Translations under genes and position numbers: made by a program
Assembly: GCA_019426215.1 (NCBI GenBank)
Contig: CM033408.1
Location: 11,349,077-11,413,076, forward strand
Reading direction: 5' to 3'
Source: Buddleja alternifolia
Taxonomy: Eukaryota > Streptophyta > Magnoliopsida > Lamiales > Scrophulariaceae
Length of the DNA stretch: 64,000 nt
Shown here: piece after piece, positions 53,576 through 64,000 of the stretch
Layout: every line of letters begins with the position of its first letter
How positions within the stretch are numbered: the stretch's first letter is position 1
Notes under the pieces: generated by a model
Databases searched by the model: none
Told to the model about the DNA's origin: nothing
What the model saw: the letters and a program-made list of their open reading frames with translations, nothing else

Positions 53576-56500
53576 TCAAGCATTTAAATCAATCATACCT
53601 AGTTCACTTCTTAGAGTGAGAAAACGTTGTTCGTTGAGCGCTTTAGTGAAGATATCTGCCAATTGTTTTTCTGTACCAATAAATTGCATGGAGATATCTT
53701 TCTTTTGAACATGGTCATGAAGAAAATGGTATTGAATGTCAATATGTTTGGTTCTGGAATGAAGAACAGGGTTTTGAGTCATGGCTAAGGCGCTTTGGTT
53801 ATCACAATGGATAGGGGTTGGACCTAGGATTATACCACAATCTCTAAGTTGTTGCCTCATCCATAAAATTTGTGCACAACAGCTTCCAGCGGCTACATAC
53901 TCGGCTTCAGCGGTAGAAGTCGCTATGGATTGTTGTTTCTTACTATGCCATGAAACTAACCTATCACCTAGAAATTCACAAGTACCACTAGTGCTTTTTC
54001 GATCTATTTTGCATCCTGCAAAATCTGCATATGAGTAACCAATTAGTTCAAAAGAAGAGTCCCTCGGATACCACAAGCCCACATTTTATGTACCTTTTAG
54101 GTATTTAAGGATTCACTTCGCAGCAATTCAGTGTGACTCTTTAGGATTGGCTTGAAATCGTGCACACATGCATACCAAAAACATAATATCAGGTCTACTA
54201 GTAGTAAGATAAAGAAATGATCCAATGATACCTCTATAATTAGTGATATCAACCTTCTTCCCACTTTCAACTTTATCTAACTTAAGCGTTTGGCTCATTG
54301 GAATTTTCGAAGATGATGCATTTTCCATACCAAACTTCTTAATCATATCTCGTGTATATTTAGCTTGGTTAATAAATATGTCATTAGGGAGTTGTTTAAT
54401 TTGTAATCCTAAGAAGAAAGTTAATTCACCCATCATGCTTATTTCAAATTGTTCTTGCATCATTTTTCATAATTTCTCACACGGACGCTTATTAGTAGAT
54501 CCGAAAATAATATCATCAACATATATTTGGACTAAGAGAATATCTTCATCATTGTTAATTTTGAATAACGTTGTATCAACGCCGCCTTTTGAAAAGCCTT
54601 TACCAATAAGGAAAATAGAAAGAGTATCATACCATGCTTGAGGTGCTTGCTTAAGGCCATAGAGCACCTTATCTTGCTTGTAGACCATACTTTTGCCATG
54701 GTTGTTGATAAATCCTGGAGGCTGCTCCACATAGACTTCTTCTTGGAGTTTACCATTCAGGAAAGCACTCTTCATGTCCATTTGATACACTGTGAACTTT
54801 TTGAACACTGCATACGCTATAAACATGAGAATTGCTTCAAGACGGGCGACAAGAGCATATGTCTCATCAAAATCAATACCCTCTTCTTGGCAATATCCTT
54901 GAGTGACAAGTCTGACTTGGTTTCTTATAACAATATCATTCTCATTCATCATGTTTCTATAAACCCATCTATTTCTAATAACTCCTTGGTGAGTTGGTCT
55001 TGGTACTAGCGTCCAAACCTTACTACACTCAAACTGATTAAACTCTTCTTGCATGGCTTCAATCCAACTGGATCACTTAGCGCTTCATCCACATTCTTAG
55101 GTTCCATTTGAGATAGGAAACTCGCGAACATGGCCTCATTGAATGTTGCGGCTCTAGTCCTCACAGGAGCTCCAATATCTCCAATAATTTGCTCTGGTGG
55201 ATAATCATGTAGCCACAGTCTATCTAGCTGGATGGGTTAAGAGGTTGCTGCGGCGCTTGATCTTGCATAACATTCCCATTAACCTCTTGCACAGGCGATA
55301 CAAGTTCACAAATTCTATTTTGCTCTTGATGATCATCAGCAGATCTTCCAATATTATCCTCAATAACCTCACGAGTAACCTTAGGAGGGGACACAAAGAT
55401 CTCATCATTGTCATCACCTTCATCATCGATAATCAATTTTGACACTTGATGACACAAATCTTCAACTCCTACATCATTAGCATTAACCTTACTCGGCTCT
55501 TGGTTAGCATCATCAAAAACAACATGAATAGATTCCTCAACCTTTGATTTGATCTTATTGAGGATGAGAAAATTCTTTCCATTTTTGGCATAGTCTAGAA
55601 AGATTCCCTCATCCGTTTTAGGATCAAATGTCTTTAAGCTTTGGGATTCATTATTATGAATAAAGCATTTTGAACCAAAGACGTGAAAATATGAAATATT
55701 TGGCTTACGTCCCTTATATAGTTCATATGGTGTTTTACCAGGCTGTTTGTTGATCATGCAACGATTCTAAGTATAACACGAAGTATTGATCGCTTCGGCC
55801 TAAAACTTAGGAACAAGCTTGGACTCTGCTAACATCGTCCTAGCGGCTTCCTCGAGTGTTCTATTTCGGCACTCAGCAACACCGTTTTGTTGAGGAGTTC
55901 TAGAAGCTGAATACTCATGATGTATTCCATTCTCTGCACAAAACTTTTCAACAACCTTGTCAGTAAACTCAGTACCATGATCATTCCTTATTCTTGCAAT
56001 CTCAAAATTTTTCAAAGTTTGAAGTTGCCGAATAAGCGTTGTGAGCTTGTCACATGTTTCATCTTTAGATGAAAGAAATTCCACCTAAGAAAATCAAGAA
56101 AAATCATCTACTATCACCAAAGTATACTTTTTACGGCTAACACTGATCGTTTGAACAGGTCCAAACATATCCATGTGAAGTAGTTCAAGTATCCTAGAGG
56201 TAGATAGACAAGGCTTTCTCTTGAAAGATTATTTAACTTGTTTGCCCATTTGAAAAGTGTCACAAAGTTGATTCTTATGAAAAGGTCCTTTAGGTAATCC
56301 CTCTACAAGATTTAGAGTTATAAGCTGAGAGGTTCTTTTAAAGTTGAGGTGATTCATTTTTCTATGCCATAACCAACCCGTTTTAGATTCATTTTTAGCC
56401 ACAAAACATGTTGGGTTGTTATCAATTTTTGAACCCCAATCTACCAAATAAATATTGTTTGTTCTTTTTCCTTCCAATTTAGTAGATCCAGTCTTAGCAT

Positions 56501-56814
56501 CATTAATGTAGCAATAGTCACTTGAAAATTTCACTTCAAAGCCTTTATCACAAGATTGACTTATGCTTAAAAGATTCTGCTTAAGACTCTCAACATAATA
56601 CACATCGCTTATCATGATATGCCCCCTATGCACAGTACCTATACCTTTGGTTTTACCTTTGGATTTGTCACCAAATACAATCGGAGGACCATTGGTAACT
56701 CGATAGTTGATCAAGAGATCCTTTGAGCCTGTCATGTGCCTTGACGACCCACTATCGATGTATCAAATAGATGTATCGACTCTGGCTCTCGGTACCTGTA
56801 TTCAAAGGGAAGTT
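53576..56814 (-). pseudogene. pol: S3 protease-integrase-RT-RNase H
   Basis: From right to left: protease DSGSSRHMTGSK (near 56750), LWHRKMNH, a zinc region with Cys-to-Phe (CDTFQMGK), integrase RIRNDHGTEF and PQQNGVAECRN, the linker [31 protein letters not shown] and an intact YVDDIIFGS (near 54510), MGELTFFLGL, RNase H YADFAGCK (Asp to Tyr), STAEAEYVA, HCDNQ and DIFTKALNEQ, stop at 53576. Stops occur at 56228, around 56085, 55800, 55223, 54464 and 54127-54085. The protease start is frameshifted by one base relative to S2. It cannot produce a polyprotein. Confidence 0.92.
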
Positions 56815-59013
56815 CTAGTTCTTTTTAGGTACCCAATGTGATTTGGGTCCTTTCACATTAGTAATGTTAGTCTGAATCAGAACTTCAGGAACCCATAATT
56901 GCTTAGTCTTTATTACGGGAGGATTAGCCTTTTTGGGTTTCACTTTGTGTTGTGTGTGCTTCTTGGATGTATAATAATATCCTAGATTATAATAGTAATC
57001 ATAATCCCAATCGTAATCATAATCATCATAGTATTGATAATATGACCTTGATCGTTGTGGATATTGATGCTGGTATTTCCTTATCGATGGCTTAGGGTGC
57101 ACCTTGGGCACTTGATGCTTAGCGTTTGATTCACGGTGCTAAGGTTTCTCCTTAGCCTTTTGAGCGTTTGGATAAACCTTTCTTTTTGAATCATTCATTT
57201 TTGTCTTTCCCTTGCCTGAGTCAGCCTTGGGCTTCTCATTTGGCCTCATACCATTGTCCTTCGGTTCAATAGGTGTTTGACTTTTTGAACCTTTTTCAAC
57301 AAACAACACACCATTTCCTTTGTTGTTTTCCGTAACATTGGATTTGTTTGGTTGTTTACCGAATTTATCGCATCCTAAACTAGTCTTTTTACTAAATAAT
57401 CTTGTTACCTCAGTCACATTGTCTAGCTTTCTTGACGCTTTAGACAATGATGAGATGAACTGCTCGGATTTAGCAAGTCTAGCAATCAACTCAGCTTCTC
57501 TCTTGACTACCATATCAAGATCACTTTTCAACCAAGTGATTGGTTCTTCTCAATGCATTGTTGCTGAACTTGCAACTCTGCCTTGAGCATCACGTTTTCA
57601 CCTCTGAGCACTGATATCTCATCAAAGTGATTTTGATATAGTCATCTTGACAATCTTGATAATATTCTTTTACTTTGTCAAGTAATTCTTCATAAGAGAG
57701 AGGATAAGCTAATTCAGTATTTACCTCAGATAGTGAGCCTGAAGACGCTTCATCATATCTGGCCATGAGACAGATTAGCGCTGAATCATCCATTGGCTTA
57801 TCATCATCACTACTCTCTTCTAAAGACTCCAAATCTTCAGGTGCGGATGCTGGTTCAGATTCCGCTAGCAAAACTTGTTGATGAAGTTTTCTCCTGAATT
57901 AGTTTCTATCCAAGTAATCTTGCCTTGTGGGCTTGGATACGTTTGGATAAGAGCAATTTACCTGGTAGTGCCCTGGTTTCCTGCAATTATAACAAAGATT
58001 AGTTTTCATCTTTTGTTCATTTGTTAACCTTGCAGTTTGTGGTTTTGAGACCACTAGCACTGAGAGATTCTACGTAGAAGACGCTTGGTACTGAATCGGC
58101 ACTAAGGGAGGAGGGGCAGAATATTGAGGCGCTTGATACTGTTGTTGAGCAGGAAGAGGTTCTTGATAGGAATTTTGTCCTTGATGCGTGGAGCCTTTCC
58201 TTTCTTTTCATATTTTAGAAACTTTCTAAACCTATTTAGCAACGCTAATTCCTCTTCATCACTTATTTTTTACACCTTTTCCTTATTACCCAATTTACCC
58301 TTAATTGATGCTATTAGCGCTCCAGACTCTATAACTAGACTAGCTGCATCACTAGTTGAATTAAACTCAAACTCAAAAGCCTTAAGTTCTAAAAAAGTAT
58401 CTTCTGGAGTTAGAAGATCCAGTATATTTGATTCTCTCATAGCCCTTTTTGCCATCATAAATATACTGGGGAGACTTCTGAAAATCTTAACCACCATTTC
58501 CCGATTTTGCAAATCCATGCCTAGAGACGTCAACTCCGTAACAAGAGCAGTAAATCTTATATCCAATTATTCTAGCGTCTCATTAGGCAACATCTTGAAG
58601 TCGTTAAATCTTTTCTTGGTAATCGAAAGCTTGTGGTCTTTGATTTGCGCTGACCCACCACAGATTATAACCAACTTGTCCTATATTTCCATAGTCATAA
58701 AGCACGACTTGACCTTATTGAACAAATTATCATTATCAACGATGGCTGTATATAGAGAGTTCCAACCAACATTATCCAAATTTGCTCTCCGGCGCTCATC
58801 TGTAGACCACTCATGCTTCGGCTTTTCAACATAACCGTCAAGGGTCTCTTCTGTGGCTCCAGGCGCTCTAGTGATGACCTTTAAGATTTGAATGGGCCCA
58901 TCTAAAATGATATCACACATTGCATCATCACAAGAACAAAGATAAGTAAATTCTTTGACCTTCCATGAGTCATAATTTGACTCGGTCAACTTAGGTACTT
59001 TAGCAAATGTCAT
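56815..59013 (-). pseudogene. gag: S3 Gag
   Basis: ATG at 59011-59013. The UBN2-type domain begins NYDSWKVKEFTYLCSC and includes LLTPEDTFLELKAFEFE (58440-58370). The knuckle CYNCRKPGHYQVNC (near 57950-57995) has all four metal ligands. A coiled coil (SDLDMVVKREAELIARLA), a Lys-rich region and a Tyr-rich segment like that of S2 (57000-57080) follow. Stops at 58681, 58567, 58270 and 57874, and frameshifts near 57640 and 57125. The frame ends in PKKN-TAG at 56815-56817, the same place as the S2 TAG at 22567. Confidence 0.9.
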
Positions 59014-59096
59014 GTAAGAAATTTAAAGCAACAAAATTTTAAAAGGATCTAAACAAGAAATTATGCTTAGAAATTTTAAAAATTTCCACTTCAACC

Positions 59097-59108
59097 GCTC
59101 TGATACCA
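59097..59108 (-). other. S3 primer-binding site (initiator tRNA-Met)
   Basis: TGGTATCAGAGC on the minus strand, two bases inside the 5' LTR end; complementary to initiator tRNA-Met. Confidence 0.92.
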
Positions 59109-59110
59109 CT

Positions 59111-60539
59111 TGTTGGTCCCAAGTGGCATATGAAAGGGTTTAGAAGGGGGCGGGGTGTTGAATAGACCCTGAAATTCTTTTTAAAATTTCAGACTTGTTT
59201 TTAGAAAGATAACTTAGACAATAGCTTTGAGTACTTGATCAAGATGGATCAGGCGCTCAGCACTTATATCAGGGTTAGCACAATAGAAGATTTGTACCAG
59301 TCTCTTAGTATGAATAAACAGGCACTTAGAGAGTGCTTAGTTGCTCTTTTAGATTTTATGAAAGTATGATTTATGATAATGTAAAGAGATGATAATGAAT
59401 AAAGCAATAAAACAGTAAATAATGAAAGACATGAGAATTGTAAGGTTCACTGGGTACGTGTAATCCTAGCTACGTCCTTCTACTCCTTTCCACACAGGAG
59501 AAATTCACTATAATGAATCACAAAGCTTCACAAAGACAGTTTCAACAAAATAACAAATGGTGAAGACTTGATCTCAAGTTCCCTGGTCACAAAGATTTGA
59601 ACTCGGCTAAGATCTGCTTCTGACAAGCTTCTCTCTCACAGAAATACTGCTTTGTCTTCAACAACGTCATCATACAGATTGAAGAGGTTGATGGGTTTTA
59701 TCAAAGGGTTGTTGGTTTTGAAAAGTTCAAACACTTTTGGAATATCTCTTTAGAAAAGATAGTTCTTCTATGAAGAAGTAAGAGATATAGAGATGTATGA
59801 ACTCAAAGATATTTTGGCTATGGACGATTTGAGCTTTTAGGAATGATGATAGATTTCAACTACGTAAGTGTATATCAAGCTTTTGATAATTTTTCTCGGT
59901 GTTTAGGGTTGAGCTGTGAGGATCTATTTATAGACTTTCTTGGGATTTGTCTATTGAACACAAACAGGAGCGTGTTCAACACGGACCATGTGACTTAGTC
60001 TTTTTCTGACATCTCTGAAAATTTTGCTGCACAGACTTGGCAGCAGACCTACTTTGAGTTAACAGCTAATGAGAAAGGCTTATACGTACGTCAATAGTCT
60101 TTATCACATTTAATGCTCTTATCAAGCATTTAATGCATTTCAATTCAATTCCCGTTGGAATTAAATGTTCGTTGAATGTTGCATTTAAGTCCTTATTGAT
60201 TTCGGATTTAATTCAGGTAAAGACAGGGGCTTGTGGCATGATCACCTTGAATGATTCTTCAGGCGATTGGCAGTCGCTTAAAGAATCTCTTATCTTCAAA
60301 GTTTTTTGACATTGATCTTCGATCTCACTTTTCTAGACTCACCTACAATTCTATCATAGCTCAAACGCTAGATACTAGTCTAAAACTATAAAGACAAAAA
60401 ACCTTAAACTGAAAATTACAACTCGATAATTTTAAACGCTTAGATATATTCTAATAAAGATAAACTTACATAATCTTTAGGATCTAACATAAAACCTATC
60501 TTGTCATCATCAAAATATCTAACATGAAATTTCCCAATA
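59111..60539 (-). repeat. S3 5' LTR
   Basis: On minus it reads TATTGGGAAATTTCATG...GGGACCAACA, 1,429 bp; the first bases are mutated from TGTTAGG. A TATA box lies at 59925-59932. ATAAG (60540-60544) follows as the putative duplication; its partner would be outside the window. Confidence 0.9.
59925..59932 (-). promoter_or_regulatory. TATA box of S3 5' LTR
   Basis: TATAAATA on minus, preceded by GACAAATCCCAAG as in the other Sirevirus LTRs. Confidence 0.65.
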
Positions 60540-60544
60540 ATAAG

Positions 60545-61225
60545 TAATTGAAAAGTGTGAGACCTCGTTTTGAAAAACCCCCTTTCAAACAATATTAAGT
60601 CCCTAAATGGATTAATCGGGTCTCGGAAGCTCCTTGATTAGGTCCAGTGCCTTCCATCACTAAATGTGAGAGGGAGTAACATGATGCTTGTCATCATTGT
60701 CTCATGAGTCATGGAATGGTGGCAAGATTAAGTGTACTAATCTCACATTTAAGCATTCTATATAACAATGATGTTATAATAGAAGAGCACACAGGTTTCA
60801 ATTTAGCTAAGGATTTGCCTATGAGTCGTGGGACCACCTGGCTATTATTATGCTGTGAGAATTTGATGGGTCGGACTTAAACACAAACTAGCGTACGGTT
60901 GCATCGTGTTCTCGGGACGTACATGAAATGTGAGGCAAATATCTCGAGGACCACCTGGAAGTGGATGGGGTCGTCGTACCCAGTCATGTGTTACCGCCCA
61001 TTGTCTCACGAGCTGTGGAATGAGCCAATGAGGTATGGGGTACATGGCAGCTCAAGCCCACTTGAAATTGTTATGTTTCTCATCTTCTGTCTATTGGGGT
61101 GATGGAATTCGAAAAGATAATGGGAGCACACATGTATATTTAAAATTCCTTAATTGCATGTGAATATATGTTAGAACTGAATGCTAATAATCTTTTTCGC
61201 CTGATCGCATTTACACAGTAATATC
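60545..61225 (+). other. Copia E leader (or LTR-leader remnant), no gene
   Basis: This stretch lies between the S3 5' LTR and the copia E gag start. It has internal repeats: GTCTCATGAGTCATGGAATG (60699) recurs as GTCTCACGAGCTGTGGAATG (61003), and GGACCACCTGG occurs at 60831 and 60949. No PBS is found here, so the E LTR and PBS probably lie beyond S3, outside the window. The 65- and 67-codon ORFs on the two strands have no recognisable features. Confidence 0.55.
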
Positions 61226-63727
61226 ATGGATATCGTTAGTGTAAGTTTAATAGTTCTTGATAACAACAAGCTTGATGGCTTGAATTATACCATTTGGAGT
61301 AAGTTTCTGAATGTGTACCTCAAGGTTGAGAAACTTGATTATGTGATCAAAAGGGAAGTCCCGTCCAGGCCTAGACCTGCAACTCGGGCACGTACTTTAG
61401 AGTACTACACAAGGCAGCTAGATGACGAAGCTTACGTTTGACATTTCATATTATCTATGATGTCAGATGATCTGATTAAGATATATGGAGATGTCAAACT
61501 AGCTAAGGACATCATCAAAGATATTGAGGAGACATTTGGAAAGAAGACTCCAAAAGGTGATTGCCTTCATTGCCATGGGATGGAACACTTGAGCAAGGAT
61601 TATCCTGCTACCTTCAAAAGCCACAAAGAAGGTGTGTTTATTATTGAGGTTAATTTTTCAATTAACCATGCTTCTTGGGTGCTTGACACTGAATGTGGTA
61701 CTCACCTTTGCAATGATTTGCAGGTGTTGTTTAGAAGCAGAGAGCTAAATAACGGGGACAAGGTCCTAAGAATGGCTAGTGGAGCGTCTGTCGCTGCAAA
61801 GGCTATTGGAAATGTCGTTTTACTTCTTGAGAATAGTAGTAGGTTTACTTTAATTAATGTTTATTATGTTTTTGGATTGATTAAGAACCTAATTTCTGTT
61901 TCTGTGTTTGACAAAGAAGGTTTTTTTAAAAAATAAATAATGGATTTTGTTCAATGTTTTTGGGTTCCAAATTGATCATAAGAGCATGTATGTATAACAA
62001 CCTTTATGTTTACCTACACACTAATTCTCTTGCAATTCAACCAATAAACAAAGGAAAGCATAAATATGACAATCCACCTAATGCACAAATCTGGTATGCT
62101 AGACTTGGTCATGCATCTAAGGATAGGATTCTCAAGTTGTCAAGTTTCCTCGAGCTTGATGAAGAAGAGAAACTACCAACTTGTGAATCTTTTCTGAAGG
62201 GCAAAATGACAAAGCCACCAATTGGAGGCCAAATGGAATGCACTAAGGATTTGCTTGAGTTAGTTCACACGGATGTGTGTGGACCACTCAGTGTCAGTGC
62301 ATTAGGGAACTATTCTTACTTCATAACCTTTACCAACGATTATTCTAGGTATGGTTATTTATATCTTATGAGATATAAATATGAAGCTATTGATAAGTTC
62401 AAAGAATTCGAAAATGAAGTAGAGAAACAAACTGGTAAAATATTAAGGCTCTTCGATCTGATCAAGGACGAGAGAACTTGTCCGGTGAGTTCTTGGATTA
62501 TTTGAAAGAGAAAGGAATTTTCTCTCAGTGGACGCCGCCTGGAATGCCACAATTAAATGGTGTGTCTGAGTTAAGAAATCACACGTTGATGGACATGGTC
62601 CGATCAATGATGATGTCCACCGATTTACCTACGTTCTTCTGGGGCTATGCCCTGGAGACGACGGCTTATCTATTAAATAGACTACCATCAAAGAGTGTTC
62701 CTGAAGTGCTGTATAAGATGTGGCAAGGTAAATCACCCTTATACAAGTACCTTAGAATATGGGGTTGTGCTGCTCATGTCAAGCAGCTAGTGGGAGATAA
62801 GTTAGATTGGAGATCTATCTTATGTTGGTTTGTGGGTTACCCTAAGGAGTCCTATGGGTACTATTTATATCACACCTTAGAATAAAAGGTAATTATTTCA
62901 AGGAACGCTGTGTTCTTGGAGAAGCAACTCTTTATTGAGAACATGGATAGTGTGATAGAACTTAAGAAAACTCAAGAAACACAAACTTCATTAGCAATGA
63001 ATGAAAGGCAAAATGAACTCAAACTGTAAGTACACAAATTCCACCTCCGAGGAGTTCCAAAAGGATCCCGAGACAACTTGAGAGGTATTATGGTCTCTTG
63101 CTAAAAAAAGTAAAGATGAGGGCCTCCTCTTGGATGAAGATCCAAGATCCTATGATGAGGTAATGTCCGATAAGGACTTGGGAAAATGGTCTGAAGCCAT
63201 AGAATTTGAAATTGAATCCATGTACTCCAACAAGGTTTGGACCTTGGTAGACCCACCACCGGGCATTAAGTATATTGGTTGTAAGTGGGTATACAAACGC
63301 AAGTTAGGAGTAGATGGAAAGGTTATCACCTTCAAGGCTCACTTGGTGGCGACGGGTTATACTCAAAGGCAAGGAATTGACTATAAGGAGACTTTTTCAC
63401 CAGTCGTGATGACTAAGTCAATTAGGATTCTATCGGCCATATCTACCTGTCTTGATTATGAGATTTGGCAGATGGATGTGAAAACGGCTTTCCTCAATGG
63501 AAACATTAATGAGGAAATCTACATGGAATAGCCGGAGGGTTTCACATCTAGTGGGAGCGAGCAAAAGGTGTGCAAGCTACAAAGATCTATTTATGCTTGA
63601 AGCAAGCTTCTTGAAGCTGGAATTTGAGATTTGATGAGAGCCATAAGTTTTTTGGTACTCTACGTTGATGACATTCTTCTCATTGGAAATGATATAGGAA
63701 TGTTACAATCAACGAAGGGTTGGTTGT
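61226..63727 (+). pseudogene. gag-pol: Copia E gag-pol, heavily decayed
   Basis: Gag starts at ATG 61226 (KLDGLNYTIW), with a TGA at 61439. It is shortened: the usual middle is missing between EETFGKK and the knuckle CLHCHGMEHLSKDY, whose last Cys is Tyr. The protease box is LDTECGTHLC (Gly to Glu). Stop at 61936. The integrase has ARLGHASKDR, CESFLKGK, HTDVCGPL and NGVSELRN, with a break near 62470. After 62885 comes a decayed linker, then RT GCKWVYKRK, QMDVKTAFLNG, a TAG at 63529 in the IYMEQP box, a deletion, and an intact YVDDILLIG (63664). Interrupted at 63727 by an LTR. It belongs to the same broad copia group as C and D and is the oldest layer here. Confidence 0.88.
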
Positions 63728-64000
63728 TGATAAGTGCAATATTTATATATTTTATTACCTCTATCTTTAGCATTTTATTGTGATTATATGGCCATTGGAA
63801 CTGATTTTATCTCATTTTGTGGTTTGGGCAAGAGTTGAAGTGCAAAATATCATTTTCAATCAAAATGACAGATTTGGCGATGTTTCGAAAATATTAATAT
63901 ATCTGGAGATGCAGACATTAGTTTCTATTGAATTTTATCTAGTTGGAAAGCTAAGACAAAGGCCTATATTTCTTATGAAGAAGTCCAAACCCAGTTCGGA
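63728..64000 (+). repeat. Start of a Ty3/gypsy-type LTR, cut by window edge
   Basis: TGATAAGTGCAATATT begins abruptly inside the copia E RT and has the same opening (TGATAAG...TTTTATT) as the LTRs of A, B and the solo LTR. GTTGT (63723-63727) is the likely target duplication, to be confirmed right of the window. No gene is present. Confidence 0.75.

Larger units (their letters stand above)
48581..60539 (-). mobile_element. Sirevirus S3, minus strand, 5' part
   Basis: 5' LTR 59111-60539, PBS 59097-59108, gag to 59013, pol, spacer, and env-like gene running to 48581, where S1 is inserted. The last ~100 env-like codons and the 3' LTR must lie left of the S1 5' LTR, outside the window. ATAAG at 60540-60544 is the expected target duplication. 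Pol is nearly identical to S1/S2, but the env-like gene is far more diverged. Confidence 0.9.

Noticed and set aside
60848..61102. Overlapping ORFs on both strands that could be a small host gene.
   Set aside because: They lie in the repeated leader of copia E, overlap in opposite directions and show no conserved motif.
63529..63531. Programmed readthrough at the IYME-TAG-P site shared by copia C and E.
   Set aside because: Both copies carry many other inactivating changes, and CAG to TAG is the expected product of CHG methylation decay; kept only as a point to test.
1..64000. Host genes, tRNA or rRNA genes, CRISPR arrays, or a bacterial defence or biosynthetic system.
   Set aside because: I looked on both strands and saw only retrotransposon sequence. 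The direct repeats are LTRs or short tandem arrays without CRISPR-type spacing.

Overview
The window looks like nuclear DNA of a flowering plant, probably a dicot with an AT-rich repeat fraction. I found no host gene, no tRNA or rRNA gene and no CRISPR array. Nearly every base belongs to LTR retrotransposons. The plant call rests on Ty1/copia polyproteins of plant type, including Sirevirus-type Gag and an 'env-like' 3' gene, on primer-binding sites matching initiator tRNA-Met (copia) and tRNA-Asp (Athila/Tat-like Ty3/gypsy), and on the depth of nesting. I cannot name the species.

Layout, using my own labels. E is an old copia whose leader and gag-pol lie at 60545-63727, cut at 63728 by a gypsy-type LTR that runs off the window. 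S3 is a Sirevirus on the minus strand (48581-60539) sitting in the leader of E. S1 is a Sirevirus on the plus strand (3241 to 48580, with many interruptions) inserted in the env-like gene of S3. S1 is interrupted by copia D (its 3' end, 1202-3240, itself cut by a gypsy LTR at 1-1201), by gypsy-like element A (6178-12212, minus, TSD AGGAG), by a gypsy-type solo LTR (14771-16443, TSD TAAAG) and by a second complete Sirevirus, S2 (16956-46500, TSD AAGAT). S2 carries an inverted Sirevirus solo LTR inside its 5' LTR (17925-19695) and the complete copia C inside pol (23904-37685, TSD GTAGG). C in turn carries gypsy-like element B (29592-34393, TSD CAGTA). The chain E > S3 > S1 > S2 > C > B is six layers deep.

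Within a Sirevirus copy the order is LTR, tRNA-Met PBS, gag (UBN2-type domain, CCHC knuckle, Tyr-rich tail), a TAG, protease-integrase-RT-RNase H, a conserved spacer with two internal polypurine tracts, a very large env-like gene of about 1,370-1,380 codons that appears to be spliced, a PPT and the 3' LTR. A and B are short non-autonomous gypsy-like elements with one Gag-like ORF and no pol.

Almost all coding regions are broken by stops and frameshifts, many of them CAG/CAA/CGA/TGG to stop as expected from 5-methylcytosine decay. The 429-codon Gag-like ORF of B is the largest uninterrupted reading frame. There is no prokaryotic-style defence or metabolic system. The items most worth following up are the spliced env-like gene with nuclear-protein features, the head-to-head LTR structure that could make a silencing hairpin, the PBS replacement in B, and the GC palindromes that sit just upstream of LTR TATA boxes.
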